Below, piece after piece: positions 38,201 to 53,200 of a DNA stretch of 64,000 bases (position 1 is its first letter; each line of letters begins with the position of its first letter). Source of the stretch: Liolophura sinensis (taxonomy: Eukaryota; Mollusca; Polyplacophora; Chitonida; Chitonidae); NCBI RefSeq assembly GCF_032854445.1, contig NC_088301.1, forward strand, positions 29,002,402-29,066,401, written 5' to 3'. The translations under genes were made by a program, and so were the position numbers. Under the pieces are notes generated by a model that did no database searches, had not been told where the DNA came from, and was given only the letters and a program-made list of their open reading frames with translations.

Positions 38201-41200
38201 ATGAAGGCAATCTTGTGTAGGTACATGTATGCCAGATGTGGGCAATCATGTGCAGGTACATGTATGCCAGATGTGGGCAATCTTGTGTAGGTACATGTAT
38301 GCCAGATGTGGGCAATCTTGTGTAGGTACATGTATGCCAGATGTGGGCAATCTTGTGCAGGTACATGTATGCCAGATGTGGGCAATCATGTGCAGGTACA
38401 TGTATGCCAGATGTGGGCAATCTTGTGTAGGTACATGTATGCCAGATGTGGGCAATCATGTGCAGGTACATGTATGCCAGATGAAGGCAATCTTGTGTAG
38501 GTACATGTATGCCAGATGTGGGCAATCTTGTGCAGGTACATGTATGCCAGATGTAGGCAATCTTGTGTAGGTACATGTATGCCAGATGTGGGCAATCATG
38601 TGCAGGTACATGTATGCGAGATGTGGGCAATCATGTGCAGGTACATGTATGTCAGATGTGGGCAATCTTGTGTAGGTACATGTATGCCGGATGTGGGCAA
38701 TCATGTGCAGGTACATGTATGCCAGATGTGGGCAATCTTGTGTAGGTACATGTATGCCAGATGTGGGCAATCTTGTGCAGGTACATGTATGCCAGATGAA
38801 GGCAATCTTGTGTAGGTACATGTATGCCAGATGTGGGCAATCTTGTGCAGGTACATGTATGCCAGATGTGTGCAATCTTGTGCAGGTACATGTATGCGAG
38901 ATGTGGGCAATCATGTGCAGGTACATGTATGCCAGATGTGGGCAATCTTGTGTAGGTACATGTATGCCAGATGTGGGCAATCTTGTGTAGGTACATGTAT
39001 GCCAGATGTGGGCAATCTTGTGTAGGTACATGTATGCCAGGTGTGGGCAATCTTGTGTAGGTACATGTGTGCCAGGTGTGGGCAATCTTGTGTAGGTACA
39101 TGTATGCCAGATGTGGGCAATCTTGTGCAGGTACATGTATGCCAGATGTGGGCAATCAAGTGCAGGTACATGTATGCCAGATGTGGGCAATCTTGTGCAG
39201 GTACATGTATGCCAGATGTAGGCAATCTTGTGTAGGTACATGTATGCCAGATTTTGGCAATCATGTGCAGGTACATGTATGCCAGATGTGGGCAATCATG
39301 TGCAGGTACATGTATGTCAGATGTGGGCGATCTTGTGTAGGTACATGTATGCCGGATGTGGGCAATCATGTGCAGGTACATGTATGCCAGATGTGGGCAA
39401 TCTTGTGTCGGTACATGTATGCCAGATGTGGGCAATCTTGTGTAGGTACATGTATGCCAGATGTGGGCAATCTTGTGCAGGTACATGTATGCGAGATGTA
39501 GGCAATCTTGTGTAGGTACATGTATGCCAGATGTAGGCACTCTTTGGTTGTAAACTCACAGCTATTGGCAAATTTGATCCAGGTCTCTGATGCCACTCAT
39601 GGTACAGCTTCTGAAGTCTGATGGCTCGCTCAGTATCTGTGAGACAAACAATACAATAACTGAACCTACTCTCTGTCTTACATGTATATCACCAAGTCCC
39701 TAGTTCCTCTCTAACACTTGTTGTATTTCTTTTCTAACCGTAATCTTGACTGTATATGTGGAATATAGCTTGAAGACATCAGCAAACATCAGTAGGGGAG
39801 TGTCAAGTTCGAACTCTTCTATCGATGAAGGTAGAAAAAGACCAACTGTATCATGTGACCTGTCAAGAATGTTAGGCAACTATTTCTCTTTCACATTCAT
39901 TACAACATGGGCGTATCTTATTCAGATAAGATGAATGGTGGAGAAAATTGAGAATCTGAACGTATGTGAACTAGACAAGTTCCTAAAGGAAAGAGCTTAG
40001 GTTTCACTTGTGTTTCTGGAAAAGGGTGAGACACATGATCAGTAAATTAATGTGAATGAAGGTTGCCTAACATTTTTCACAAATCACAAGACACAGCAGG
40101 ACTGTTTTTACCTTTGACAACAAAACTGTTCCAACTTGAAACTCCCCTATTAAGCAACCAAAGGACGCTCCCTTCTGTTCCCTACTGCTCAATTGATGTC
40201 ACATTTAACATAGCCTGAATTTTTAGCTCGGCTGAAATTCTAAACAAAGGAAGTCCCAGAATAAATGTACTCCAAATTTCGTCAACTTGAAAAATAAACA
40301 GTGTGAATTTCAAACAGTGGTAAATCTCAATTCATAATCATGAAAACCAGGTGGTTAAAGGTTGGTTTATGACAATAAGAGCAACCACTATAATTATTCA
40401 AGAATAGTGTTATATGTATCTTTATATCGCTAATCTCACTAGCTCCTTTACATCTCTTTATAGAGTAAACTTTATAGAAATCATACCAAGTGAATGTAAA
40501 TCACGGCTAGCATATTAAGGAAAGGAACACGGCCAGACTCCTCCAGTATAAAAGCAGACGATACCATTATTGCAGAAGTTTTAAATTATTGGCTGAATTA
40601 ATCTGTTGCCTTTTCCTTTTAACATTTTTACAAAGAATCCATGAAAACGCCACCTCTGCGCTCATGGTTGCGAATGTCCTGCGCCTGTAACCCGTGTCTA
40701 GTAACAGGATCTCGAGTTGTCCCATACGATGAGCGATGAAGTGGCTTAGGAGGCTTCAAGCCATTGTAGCTCTCATCAAACGGACGGTAGATGCGCAGGT
40801 GGGCATGACTTGCTCCCCCTGAGGCCTGCATGGAGTTTGTCTGTCGTCTCTGAGGTTCACGAGACGGCGGTGTTGATGACCGGATCAACAGTTCAATCTC
40901 CATATTCTGCTGTATGAAACAATTCTGGCTCTGCAAGGTACAAAATACAAGTTGGTGATAACACCGAACAAAAATAAACCAATACCCCAAAAAGTTTTTT
41001 TTAGCCTATTTAGTGCACTTCAATGTGGTTAGCACAGACCACAACTCATTTTACAACTGCACATCATAACTAAAAAGACGTTTTTGTTTTTTAACATTTC
41101 ATGAGTTATACATATCCCTAATAAATAAAGAAGTCACTACAGTTTTGGATTAAATCAATGGAAGGAGTCAACACTCACCCAGAAAGTTTGTGTAGAATCT

Positions 41201-44200
41201 TCAGTTAATAATATGAATACAAATGATGATTAAGTACATTTACAATGGTATGTTGACCCTGTTCTCAATAAATTATTCATTTCATTTTTCGGTTTGTACG
41301 AGCATGTCAGAATGGGTTTCGGCCTCTGCAATGCGCCAGCAACCTTTCAGCGGGCTATGAATCAGGTGCTGAGAGGGCTGACTTGGAGGGAAATTTCGGC
41401 CTATATAGATGATGTTATGGTTCTAGGTAAGACCTCTGAGGAAGCATTTGCTAACCTCCGAGTTGTGCATCAAAGGTTCAGGGATAATAAGCTGAAGCTG
41501 AAACGGAGAAAGCGTGAACTGTTTAAAAAGGATGTAGACTTTTTGGGTAGAAAGGTGAGCTCAAAAGGGGGAAGTGTAGCTGAAAGCAAGCTCGAGGTTA
41601 TGGCCAAGTAGCCTGTACTGCAGTATAGGAGGGATGTAGAACCGATCCTGGGGTTTATCAGTTATCATAGGGAATTCATTCCAGGCCTAGGTCAGTGAAC
41701 TAAGCCGTCATATGCACTGACTGTCCCTAAGGTTATGTTTACCCTGGGGTTAGAAGAGCAGAAAGCTTTTGAAACCCTTGGGGATTTATCATTGTCTTGG
41801 CCTTTCCCACTGCCAGCGATAAGTTTATTCTTGATACCGATGACTCTGTGACCACAATTAGGGAGGAGCTGTCACAGGTTCAGGATCGTAAGGAACAAAC
41901 AATCTCCTATAGTAGTTAAGCTCTGACCCCTGCTCAACATAGGTATTGTACTACCTGTAGAGAACTGCTGGTGGCAGTCCTGTTTACTAGGAGGTATAGG
42001 CACTATTCGTTGGGTCGACGATTTTTGATCTGGACGGATCATAACAGTCTGCTGTGGTTGACTCGGTTAAAGAACCCGAAAGGTCAGTTGGCAAGGTGGT
42101 TAGAAGAATTGAGTCAATATGATATTCGGATTGTACATAGGACCAGTAAAGAGCATGTTAATGCAGATACTTTGTTCCGGATAACGCAGGTGAGGTGAGT
42201 GTGATTGTTAGATGGTTGGTAGTGTAGCAGAGGTGTAAAGGCTCATGAGACTTGAGTCGGTTTGACCTGGATGTGGATGACATTATCCCATTCGCGGTTA
42301 AAGACGAATCAGGTCATGTGACTTGTAGAATGGGGACGAGACTCAGCAAGACAGAGCTAACAGAGTGAACAAGTTTAAGAGCCAGGAGCATCGGTGCGCA
42401 GACAGATTCCACCCGCTGAGCCTCTGGTAAGGCCTGTAGTCGTTTGATCATCTTGCACAACAGTCTCATGCCATACTCAAGAATATTTCACTTGTTCAGT
42501 CATCTTGCACAACAGTCTCATGCCATACTCAAGAATATTTCACTTGTTCAGTCATCTTGCACAACAGTCTCATGCCATACTCAAGAATATTTCACTTGTT
42601 CGGTCATCTTGCACAACAGTCTCATGCCATACTCAAGAATATTTCACTTGTTCGGTCATCTTGCACAACAGTCTCATGCCATACTCAAGAATATTTCACT
42701 TGTTCGGTCATCTTGCACAACACTCTCATGCCATACTCAAGAATATTTCACTTGTTTGGTCATCTTGCACAACAGTCTCATGCCATACTCAAGAATATTT
42801 CAGTTGTTCGGTCATCTTGCACAACAGTCTCATGCCATACTCAAGAATATTTCACTTGTTCAGTCATCTTGCACAACACTCTCATGCCATACTCAAGAAT
42901 ATTTCACTTTATGTATAAGAAGGAGAAGACTGAGCAGATCCCGGGGAAAACCTTCAGCCAGCTGTTGAATGAATAATTTGTCCTTTTCAATGTTAAGCCA
43001 CAGTACAATGTCAATCCAGTTATTACAGATAGAAATACCCATTACCTGTGCTGGAGGAGGCTCTGTAAGACTATGGTGGTGGAATAGGCCCATCTTCTGG
43101 TGAATGAGGTTGTGGAGGAGATGAGAGCGGGCACTGTGCCACTGTACCAGCCGACTGAACAGCCGACTCAGCATGGACGTCAGGTCTCCTGCCCAGTTGT
43201 ATGTGTACAGACAGAACTGACAACAACAACATTCAGCACCCAAAATCACAAATCACGATTTAACCAAGGCTCAATATCTGCGCAAAAATTAAAGCAACTA
43301 AATACCAGAAGTAAAATATTTATCTTAAAGGGATGCAGAATGATTGAATAAATGTACCATACCTAAACTTCAGCTTTAATAGGCAAGATATAGCCTGGGC
43401 TTACCTATCTCTCACACCAGCCAATCAGAATTCACTCTGCATCCCCTTAAATACATGATGTTGTACATGTATGCTCCACTCCCATTACTAGATATATGAT
43501 AATTAATTTACAAAATAGCAGTCAATTTTATGGGAAAACCACCAGCCTTTAGCAAGTTACTGACAAACTTCCCCACATGTGACCTTCAGACTAGCACATC
43601 ACCTCTCCCACTGGTGGGAGAAAGTTTGCCCTCACTAAATTCAAGACTGCACAAATGGCCACATGACCACTGTTGGCCGCTTCTTGTCACTAAGGTCCCT
43701 CAGCACAATGAGACCTGGGCAATCTGTAAACTACAACTCCAAGGCCATGCACCTTAATTACTTAGTCATGTTCTGTTCTGGACATTAATCTAAATTGATT
43801 AAAATTTAATTTACTTATTTATTTGATTGGTGTTTTAGGCCGTACTCAAGAATATTTCACTTATGCGACGGCAGCCAGCAATATGGTGGGAGGAAACCCG
43901 GCAGAGCCCAGGGGCTGCTGCAGGTTGCTGGCTGACCTTGAAATCAAAGCGACCGCATTGGTGAGAGACTCCTGGGTCTTTTTGCTGCACTAGCGCGCTA
44001 GCCAACTGAGGTTTAACATTTAACATGAATAATTTAACATTACTACTGAGTATTATTATGTACACACTAGCATACGGGACTTATATATAAGGGCTATATT
44101 GCATGTAGGTAGAGTTAATCAAGCATACACTGGCCATTTAACCTCTTGTAACATCAATATTCCTTACATCAGAAGAAGACTGCTCCATATCCTAAGGGCA

Positions 44201-47200
44201 CATAATTTGCTAGTATATATTACTGCTGAAATATTACAGCATTTCAATCGTTCTAATGATAAAACTGTTATTCTAAACATACCTCTTTCTGCTTCACAGT
44301 AATGACCAGTAGACGCTGTCTGGGGACACAGACTGGCTCTGACAAATCTGCACAGCTCTCAACCTCTGCAGGAAGACGATCGGGATTCTCAACCAATTCG
44401 TATGGTGGAAACTTCAAATATTTCTTGTGAGCTTAGAGAATGGAAAAAAGAAAAAAAAACATGTTAAAAGTTGCCAAATGCCTTATACATATGTCAGAAA
44501 CAACAGCCCTCCTCACATAACTTGTGAACAGCATTGTACATTTGTGACACACTGCCATCCACTAAATTTGGCATATTTTTGGGATTGCTCTTCCAATGTT
44601 AGCACTTGAATGCAGAAATGTTTCATATTATCTAAAACATAGGTCTCTCTTCTTGGCTTCAAAATTCACTTTCAAGCTTATTTCAGTCATATCATTCCAT
44701 CTCCTAGTAGCATGCGACCCAATACTGTCCATGTACATATGTGTAGTGACTAATGGATGTTTAGTATGTAAAATGAACAGTCATAACTACATAAGGACTA
44801 AAATGATATATGATATATATGATTCTTTTACGATATTAATCAAACTTTACCAAAAAAAAAAAAAAAAAACTTGCATGTCCCTATAGCGTTGACAAATCAA
44901 TGAAAATCAAGCAAAATGTGTCACATGAAAAACTTTAGACCAAATACGGAATTCATAGGGCTGTCTCATTAGAATGTCATGTTAAAGACACAAGGCATGA
45001 TATGACTGCAGTCAAGGTATAAAGTCTCCATGGCAACCAGTACCTTGGATATCCCCTTATGTTGAGCATCAGGCCAGGGCAGTACCCTCTCTGAAGTCTT
45101 AGTTACCTCTCCACTGGCTTTAACATGGGTCTTACTTTTCGACCATGCTCTTATATACCTCTTGAAAACAATGTATCTTCTAAAGAGTTTTTTTTATCAG
45201 CCTTTAATAAATAAATCCTCCCAAGGTCCAGGAGCATCTCAACCCCATTACCTGCACTGGACGACATGTTGGAGCAAAGCTCACTTGGGGCCTCAAATCC
45301 CAAAGACAGATCTAAGCAGGATTTCCACTGGTTGTGATTTCGGCCAATCATCAGATAGCTGTTTTCTTGTCCTGGACTAGTTATCAGTCCGCCAGACAGG
45401 TCGGTGGAAGACTCATGTGTTGGGTCAGACGCCTGCAACAAAGTTTTAAGTCTCAACTCAGGAAACAGTCCCTTTGGCCATTCTTTTCTTCTGGAAAGAT
45501 AGTAAGGCTAAGGTATTAAGGGAACCAGTGCAAGTTGCAGAACAAGCCTTAACAAAAGCCATCTATGGGCATCCAAATAGCACAAGCGGAATATTTTTTG
45601 TTGTTTATTTTATAGCTGTGTAACAAGGTACTCAGGTGTTTATCACTGATATGGCAGTGGTATGTAGAGAAAATTGGGGCGCTTACAGTAAACCATCAAC
45701 TTTTGTCAGGTACATGCAATAACCAAAGCATACCAGGGCTGAATTAAGCAACCTTATTGGTCATTGGTGTGACAGTAGCAGTGAGCCAACGCTTCAACTT
45801 GTCTGAGACAATGAGGAAAAGTTGTAGACAGCTGGCCATCTGCGAGTAACTCTAAACTTGCAACATATGATAACATGGTTGGGGAATTCCCTTGTTTTTT
45901 AAATTTTAGAGCTCAATTATAATGCTTAACGAATGACTCAAATAAATGAAATCACAACACTTCCTAAGCCTACCCTTCTTATCAGACTTAACATTTTGAA
46001 CTCTCAAAACCCGTCTTTGTGAAACTGGACCCTAGGAACAGCTTCTAAATATGTGATTAGAGCCCCAGTACAAGGAGACAAGGTAGGTCTGTTACCACAA
46101 CTGGCTGTCTGCTAACACTATAAGGCACACCACGAGAGTACTGGCCATCTCTCTCACAGCGGGACAGCTTATACAGCACAGGCTTTACATCTGAGGAGAC
46201 CTGGGTCACCGAGTTCTGGATCTCTCGTAAGACAGTGTCTACAGAAAACCTAGATAAGACAGCAGCCTGAGTTTTCTGTACAGAGGGACAACCTGTAAGT
46301 ATTGGAGGCAAACATGTGAGACATTCACCAGTAAAATGCTTACATGCATACTGGATTTGTTTACATCGTACAAAAAATGTTGTGCAATGCACTTAAAAAC
46401 GCCCCAGCATTGATCACATGTACAACGTAATGACTAGATCCAAATTAATAGTGGTTCGTAATAATGTGTAGAACTTATTTGGCCTTTAGAAAGTTGTCAA
46501 ACATGAAGTAGAACACACTTTCAGGCTAAGGGGTAAAACAAGCACAAATTCTGCATAGCAGCTACACTCTGCAGAAGCCAACAGCACAGGGTATTGTGTC
46601 ACCCCATCTTAAAATATAGGATGTCAAAAGTGACTCAGCCCCTTTTAGATCTGTTCACTGAAGCAAGAGATAAAAAAAAGTTAATGACAGCCAAATTTGT
46701 TATTGCAAGGATAAAATGAAACAGCAAAATTTGGAAAAAAATTTTTTTTATTTGATTAGTGCTTTTACGCTGTACTCAACAATATTTCACTTATACAACG
46801 GCAGCCAGCATTATGGTGGGTGGAAACCCGGCAGAGCCTAGGGAAAGCCACGACCATCCGCAGGTAACTGGGTGACCTTCTCATGTACGGCCAGAGAGGA
46901 AGCCAGCATGAGCTGGACTTGAACTCACATCGACCGCATTGGTGAGAGGCTCCTGCGTCATTATCCTGCGCTAGCGTGCTAACCAACTGAGCCACCAAGG
47001 CCCCAGACAAACAAGAACAAAAACAGAATAGTCTTCTGGTGTGAGGCTGGGTGAAGAGTTCCAGTTCTTGATTCTCTAGACATTACCTTTCTGAGCACAC
47101 AACTCCATCCAGTCCACCAAATTTGTCCAGTGTTTGACGCTCAGACTGCCCCTCTCCCCTGACTCATACTTCTGTACCAGTGTCCTTAGGTCCCAGTCCT

Positions 47201-50200
47201 GCTGGTGGGTGGTGTCCACCTCCTGCCATGACACCCCACCCATTCCCACAGACGCCCCACCACTGAAGGTAGACGGGAACTCAAACGTCTGTGGCCAAAC
47301 AAGAACAGCATTACCAAACAAACTTCATGTATGTGTTTGCAGTGTGAAACATTTCACTCCAATGAATGAACAAAACTATATTTAACCACTACCATTTTTC
47401 TTTGGTGCTGCCACCTATTGTTTATTTATTTATTTGATTGTTGTTTAAAGCCATACTGAAACAGTCTTCACTTTAACGATGGCAGTCAGTTTTAAGGGTG
47501 GAAGAAACCTTACCCTTGATATACCACCAATTTCACCAAAAGTAAATGACAAACTTTAACATGTGACATATCCACACCATTTTGGTGGAAAACATGTAGT
47601 TTGACATAGGGCTGTTCAAACTGATAAGTATCATCAACAATTTATTGTCACCAAGGACACAGAGAAAAAAAAAACAATGAGAACGAGGGAATAAAGTCGG
47701 CAGTAAGCTTGAAACATCTGTATGTTCTGCATCAAAAGGTCATTATGTTATCCCATCCCTACTTTTTCAGAAGTAGGGACTGGCACATGTACATAATGTA
47801 ACTCTAGAAAAATATCGCCCTTCAGGAACATTGTGGAATTGTGGAATTACCCTAGGGCTTTCTTTAGCTGAGGGAGAACGCGTCTTCTTCTTGAACTCTG
47901 AAAACAACGATTGGAATGGGGATGGAGGTGGTGCCCACTGTTTGTTGGGTGATCTCCCCTGATCAACTGTCCTCACACCTGACATGCGTCTTTCACGATC
48001 CCGCCCTTCTGAAGACAAACAGAAAAATATCATTACACCAAGAGTTTCAGAGCCTCAAGTTTGACGATTGCAATATACAGGATTGTCAAATTTCAAACCC
48101 CTACATTTTTATTTACCTTTTTGTTACTCTATGCCATAAACCAAAATTTTTCGTACATATAATGACCAATTATTGCCACTAAAGCCCTTAGAACAATGGA
48201 AGAGAATAGGAAACTTCCAGATGTCTACAGACATGTACATGTGCCCGATTTTCAATGGACTATCCAAAGTTCAGTTTTATTCGGGGCTTCCCTTTTACCA
48301 TTAACTCACTCAAATTTGCTATATTTAGAAACATTGGCTTGAGATTGACTTTTTAACTGGGTTACCTCCCCTCGCATGTGCAGTGAACTTCAATTGTCTG
48401 AACAACATTGTGTTGCAGTTACGCAGCCTACCACCTAACTTTAGTTCTGCCGTATCGAAGTATGGTTACGAACTACAAATACTTTATATTAGCAATAGAA
48501 AGGAAGATAATAGTTGGTTTACTAGACTTATAATTCCCTATCAATGTGTCATATGGTTTAAATACATTAGCCATGAGCGAACGTAGCATTATGGGAATTT
48601 TTAAGCTGCTTCATTTGTAAGTTATCTCGCCGGATGGACAGTTTAGATCAGTGATGGATTACCCCTTGCATTTCCTTGAACTGAGATTTTCTGGTAAATA
48701 CAGGCCATCAAATGTCAAAATAAAGAACTTTAAATCACGGTAATGAAATGTGTCCTCAGCCTGCCCATTTGGCTATATGAATAAATCCCATATCCAATAT
48801 TCATACATCTACTCCCACAATCAGCAGAGTAGTTTGGGAGGAGCTGCATGGACAAAATCAAGTCTACAGAAACTTAATACAATGATTATTTGGTAGCTCA
48901 TCAGAGATGACTTTATATAAAATATCTACATGTACATGCCCCTGAGAGTAAAGAAGAAACAAACTCTGAAGGTTTTCTCGAAGGTTTTCTCAACTTGACC
49001 TCCTTATCTCAAAACACATTTTCTCTGGAGGTTTTCTCGACTTGAACTCCTTAAAGTATGTACAGATGTAAGGAACAACAACTTGGAGACAAATAGGGGA
49101 ACACATATGCCAGTATAAAAGTAAATCATGTGTTATAATGAGGACCCCTATCACCTTTGCTTGCATATCCCAGATATTTAACATGAAATACCAGAAGTAG
49201 AACAGTAGATAGGTGTGTACTGACCAGTGACAGGTCTGGGAGGGGAGACAGTGTCAGACTGATGACAAGCTTTGAGTTCTTCCTCCAGTTCTACTCCCAT
49301 TGGAGCCTCACAGATAGGTGTAGTCAGCAGACGGTACTCCATGACAATGTCACACAGGGCGTGGCACACAGCCTCCGTCAGACGCTTTACTAGGCCCTTG
49401 ACGTCAACCTGACCCCGGGCCCAAATACGGAATCGAATCAGTGCTGTGGGGCCTGAAAGCAAAAAGGACATAAAAGTCTTACTTTACTAATTTAACCAAT
49501 ACAGTACATTAGCAGAGCACCAGTACAAAGAAAAAAGAAAAAACACACACACACAAAAAAAGAAATGTTAAAACTGCTTACCTCAAAGCACATTTTTTTT
49601 TTTTTGTGTGAGTGTCTAATGTGATCTTTATCATACCACCCTCAAAACATATCTCCTGGGCTATATTTCTGTAGTTCTTGTTAGATACATACCCAAACCT
49701 ATTTCTGAGCTTATTTGTCTGGTAACGTAACAAATCAACTCAAAACCCTGTACTGTCCTTGTAACATATGTACAAGGATAATACCCTTGCTTTCACTGCA
49801 GGAGAATGACTTGGTTTTGATGTTTCACAGAATTTGTAAACAATAGCCGTTTCTTACCGCTGCTTTGTTGAGGATGGTAAAATCCTTTACCTGGTTTTGA
49901 GCCATTTTCTTCTGGGTGATAAACACAGGTCTCCACAAGCTGGTCCAGTGTGCCCTTATCGAGCCACTCCATGTAAGCTGTGGGCGAGGGCTTGCTACAA
50001 CCAACCAGGTGCTTCAGCTTCTGCTGCCCATCCACTAACGCCAGGCTTATACAGGCAATTCCTGTTTAAATATTCAATCTTTCTGAAGGATTTACATTTC
50101 TTCATTTCTTCCTGTTGTTAGACATATACATGCTGTACATGTACATCCATTGACTGAAGATTTGGAAACCATTATGTCAAGTCAAAAACTTTTGTTTTTT

Positions 50201-53200
50201 CCTCTCAAAAGATAATCAAAGGATTCTGGCCATTCATTATGTACAATTTAGATGATTTCTTTTTGGAGGGGATTATGCGATACAGTATGTGACGAGGTGG
50301 AGCTATTACCTTACGACAAACATCACCTAACTTATTTAGTATATACACATCTGGGTTACACACCTGCTTGATCAACTATACATATCTGACAGATGGTGTT
50401 TGCGATGCAGAACGTTCACAGTGTACAGGTTTGATCTATGGGTGATTCTGGCATTTTCATCGGCAAGAGAATTGGAGGTGTGAACTAATCTGGCCTATTA
50501 GCATGGACAAAATTAATTCCAGCATCTTTGAATGTGACATGGGAAGGAACAAGGTATGCCTCTCCCAGCTGAAGTTGGAAGGAGCATTATAATCACCTTT
50601 GCCTCCAGCACCTTGAGGTGTGTTGTACAAAAACACACTACTTTCTGGGATAGCCACTGAGTGACCCTCCACAGTGTCCTGGAAATGGTTGTCTCCCTTG
50701 TTGTCCGTGTAGTTGGGAACGTGCAGGAACTGCTGTAGATTCTGTCTGAGATAGTACATAAGAGCGAAGAGTTCCATGGAGGCGGAGCTGGGAACTGTCA
50801 ATAACAGCTCTGTATTAGGTTCCTGGCCAATCTGCTGGATAAACTGTTGATAAGAAAAAAAAAGCTATCCTTAATTTAACTGAGACATTAACCATGTAAA
50901 ATTTAAACTACATCTGAATAGATAGCAAAGTCAGGACTTGGGTGCTACCTTGTGTACTGGGACGTACTGTGCCTTCTTTACACCCCCGTGGAGAATGCCT
51001 CTATGGAAAAGGCTAAGACTAATCTAAGACTGGCACTGATCATGATTATGTTCACATCTATGTTGTTATAATGTCCAAAAAAGATTGTAGCGCCAACTTT
51101 GGCCCACCATAAGATGGAAATCCTGGGGCAGTGGGGTTGTTTTTATCCAATGGTTTATCATCTGATTTTCACAATGAACATCTTAAAAAGGGTTCGATGC
51201 TAAGCACACAAATTAGTGACGTCATGCCTGTAGCCAATGGGAAAACTTTGACTTGGGAGCACGACTACCAGAGTGTATGCCTGCAGGACACCAGAATGCA
51301 AAACTCCAGCTCAATAAATACAGTAAACATTTATCATAGCATGGACTCTAACACAGAAAACAGGTGTGAATTCAGGAATTTCATATTCTACGGTAATAGC
51401 TACGCACACAGAGCATCTGCCTTCTGTTTATTATTGTATTTTACATGCAAATACCAGCCTTAACATTTAGATCAACACTGACTCCAAAACAGAAGTGGCA
51501 AAGTTGTGAATTTCGTTATTTATGGTAATCAATATGCACATCTGGTATCAATCATGGTACATCCCCATAGGTATGCAAAACCTGAGCTTAGAATGCGCAG
51601 GCCTTTTTTCACATACCACCCTTAATATTCACCTTACCACTGCTTTAATTACCTGATACTTGATGACTATGCTTTTTGCAGGTCATCTAAAATAGTTTCA
51701 CAAAGTTCTTTTCAAATCCCTGGTGATTAATTTGGTTAATATCGCGAGGACGAGTCACCAACCATTTAGAGTCACAGGTAAGTATACATGACACTTGTAG
51801 ATTAAGCTGAATTGCACTCACATGAACATCTTCTGGGGTCAGTTTACACATGGGATTTCTAAAGAGCATAAGTGAGATCATATCTAACACAGCATCGTCC
51901 AGTCTTCTCTGTAAAATCTGTATCAACTCACGGATTTCAGCACCTGCAACAACAACAACACTCAAATATGAGAAACCTTAGAAGACATATTCCATGTGTA
52001 TCAAGTATTCAAAACAAAATAACCAACCAAAAAATGAACCTAACTGCACCATACTGAAATTCAATCCAAGAAAATGAACGAGAGAGAGAGCCATTCCTTT
52101 GCATGGCAAATTTTTTAACCCAAATATCAAAATATCAGTTTAAACACTATAATAGCTTACACAACCACTTGTGGGGTATCTATAATATTATAATATTTTT
52201 GGCCTCACAGACGTCCAAAGGGTTAGAATCTAGATCTGATTCATCTACCTTATAGGGACACTCACACAGTTAGTGTCTAGAACTGATTCAAGTACCTCAC
52301 TGGGACACTCAAAGGTCAGTGTCTAGATCTGATTCATGTACCTTATAGGGACACTCAAAGGGTCAGTGTCTAGATCTGATTCATGTACCTTATAGGGACA
52401 CTCAAAGGCTCAGTGTCTAGATCTGATTCATGTACCTTATAGGGACACTCAAAGGCTCAGTGTCTAGATCTGATTCATGTACCTTATAGGGACACTCAAA
52501 GGCTCAGTGTCTAGATCTGATTCATGTACCTTATAGGAACACTCAAAGGGTCAGTGTCTAGATCTGATTCATGTACCTTATAGGGACACTCAAAGGCTCA
52601 GTGTCTAGATCTGATTCATGTACCTTGTAGGGACACTTCAAAGGCTCAGTGTCTAGATCTGATTCAGGTACCTTGTAGGGACACTCAAAGGCTCAGTGTC
52701 TAGATCTGATTCATGTACCTTATAGGGACACTCAAAGGGTCAGTGTCTAGATCTGATTCATGTACCTTGTAGGGACACTCAAAGGGTCAGTGTCTAGATC
52801 TGATTCATGTATCTTATAGGGACACTCAAAGGCTCAGTGTCTAGACCTGATTCATGTACCTTATAGGGACACTCAAAGGGTCAGTGTCTAGATCTGATTC
52901 ATGTACCTTATAGGAACACTCAAAGGCTTAGTGTCTAGATCTGATTCATGTACCTTGTAGGGACACTCAAAGGGTCAGTGTCTAGATCTGATTCAAGTAC
53001 CTCACTGGGACACTCAAAGGCTCAGTGTCTAGATCTGATTCATGTACCTTATAGGGACACTCAAAGGGTCAGTGTCTAGATCTGATTCATGTACCTTGTA
53101 GGGACACTTCAAAGGCTCAGTGTCTAGAACTGATTCATGTACCTTATAGGGACACTCAAAGGCTCAGTGTCTAGATCTGATTCATGTACCTTATAGGGAC

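Noticed and set aside
37803-39540. CRISPR-like array
   Set aside because: Units are contiguous 35-bp tandem repeats without unique spacers, in a eukaryotic intron.
37692-39596. Many overlapping open frames (up to 279 codons) on both strands
   Set aside because: All are translations of the 35-bp minisatellite, a stop-free unit that reads through in several frames.
51131-51463. 110-codon + strand frame antisense between exons 10 and 11
   Set aside because: No recognisable features; it lies in an intron of the opposite gene, and nearby diverged duplicated sequence (about 51360-51560) suggests an old repeat.
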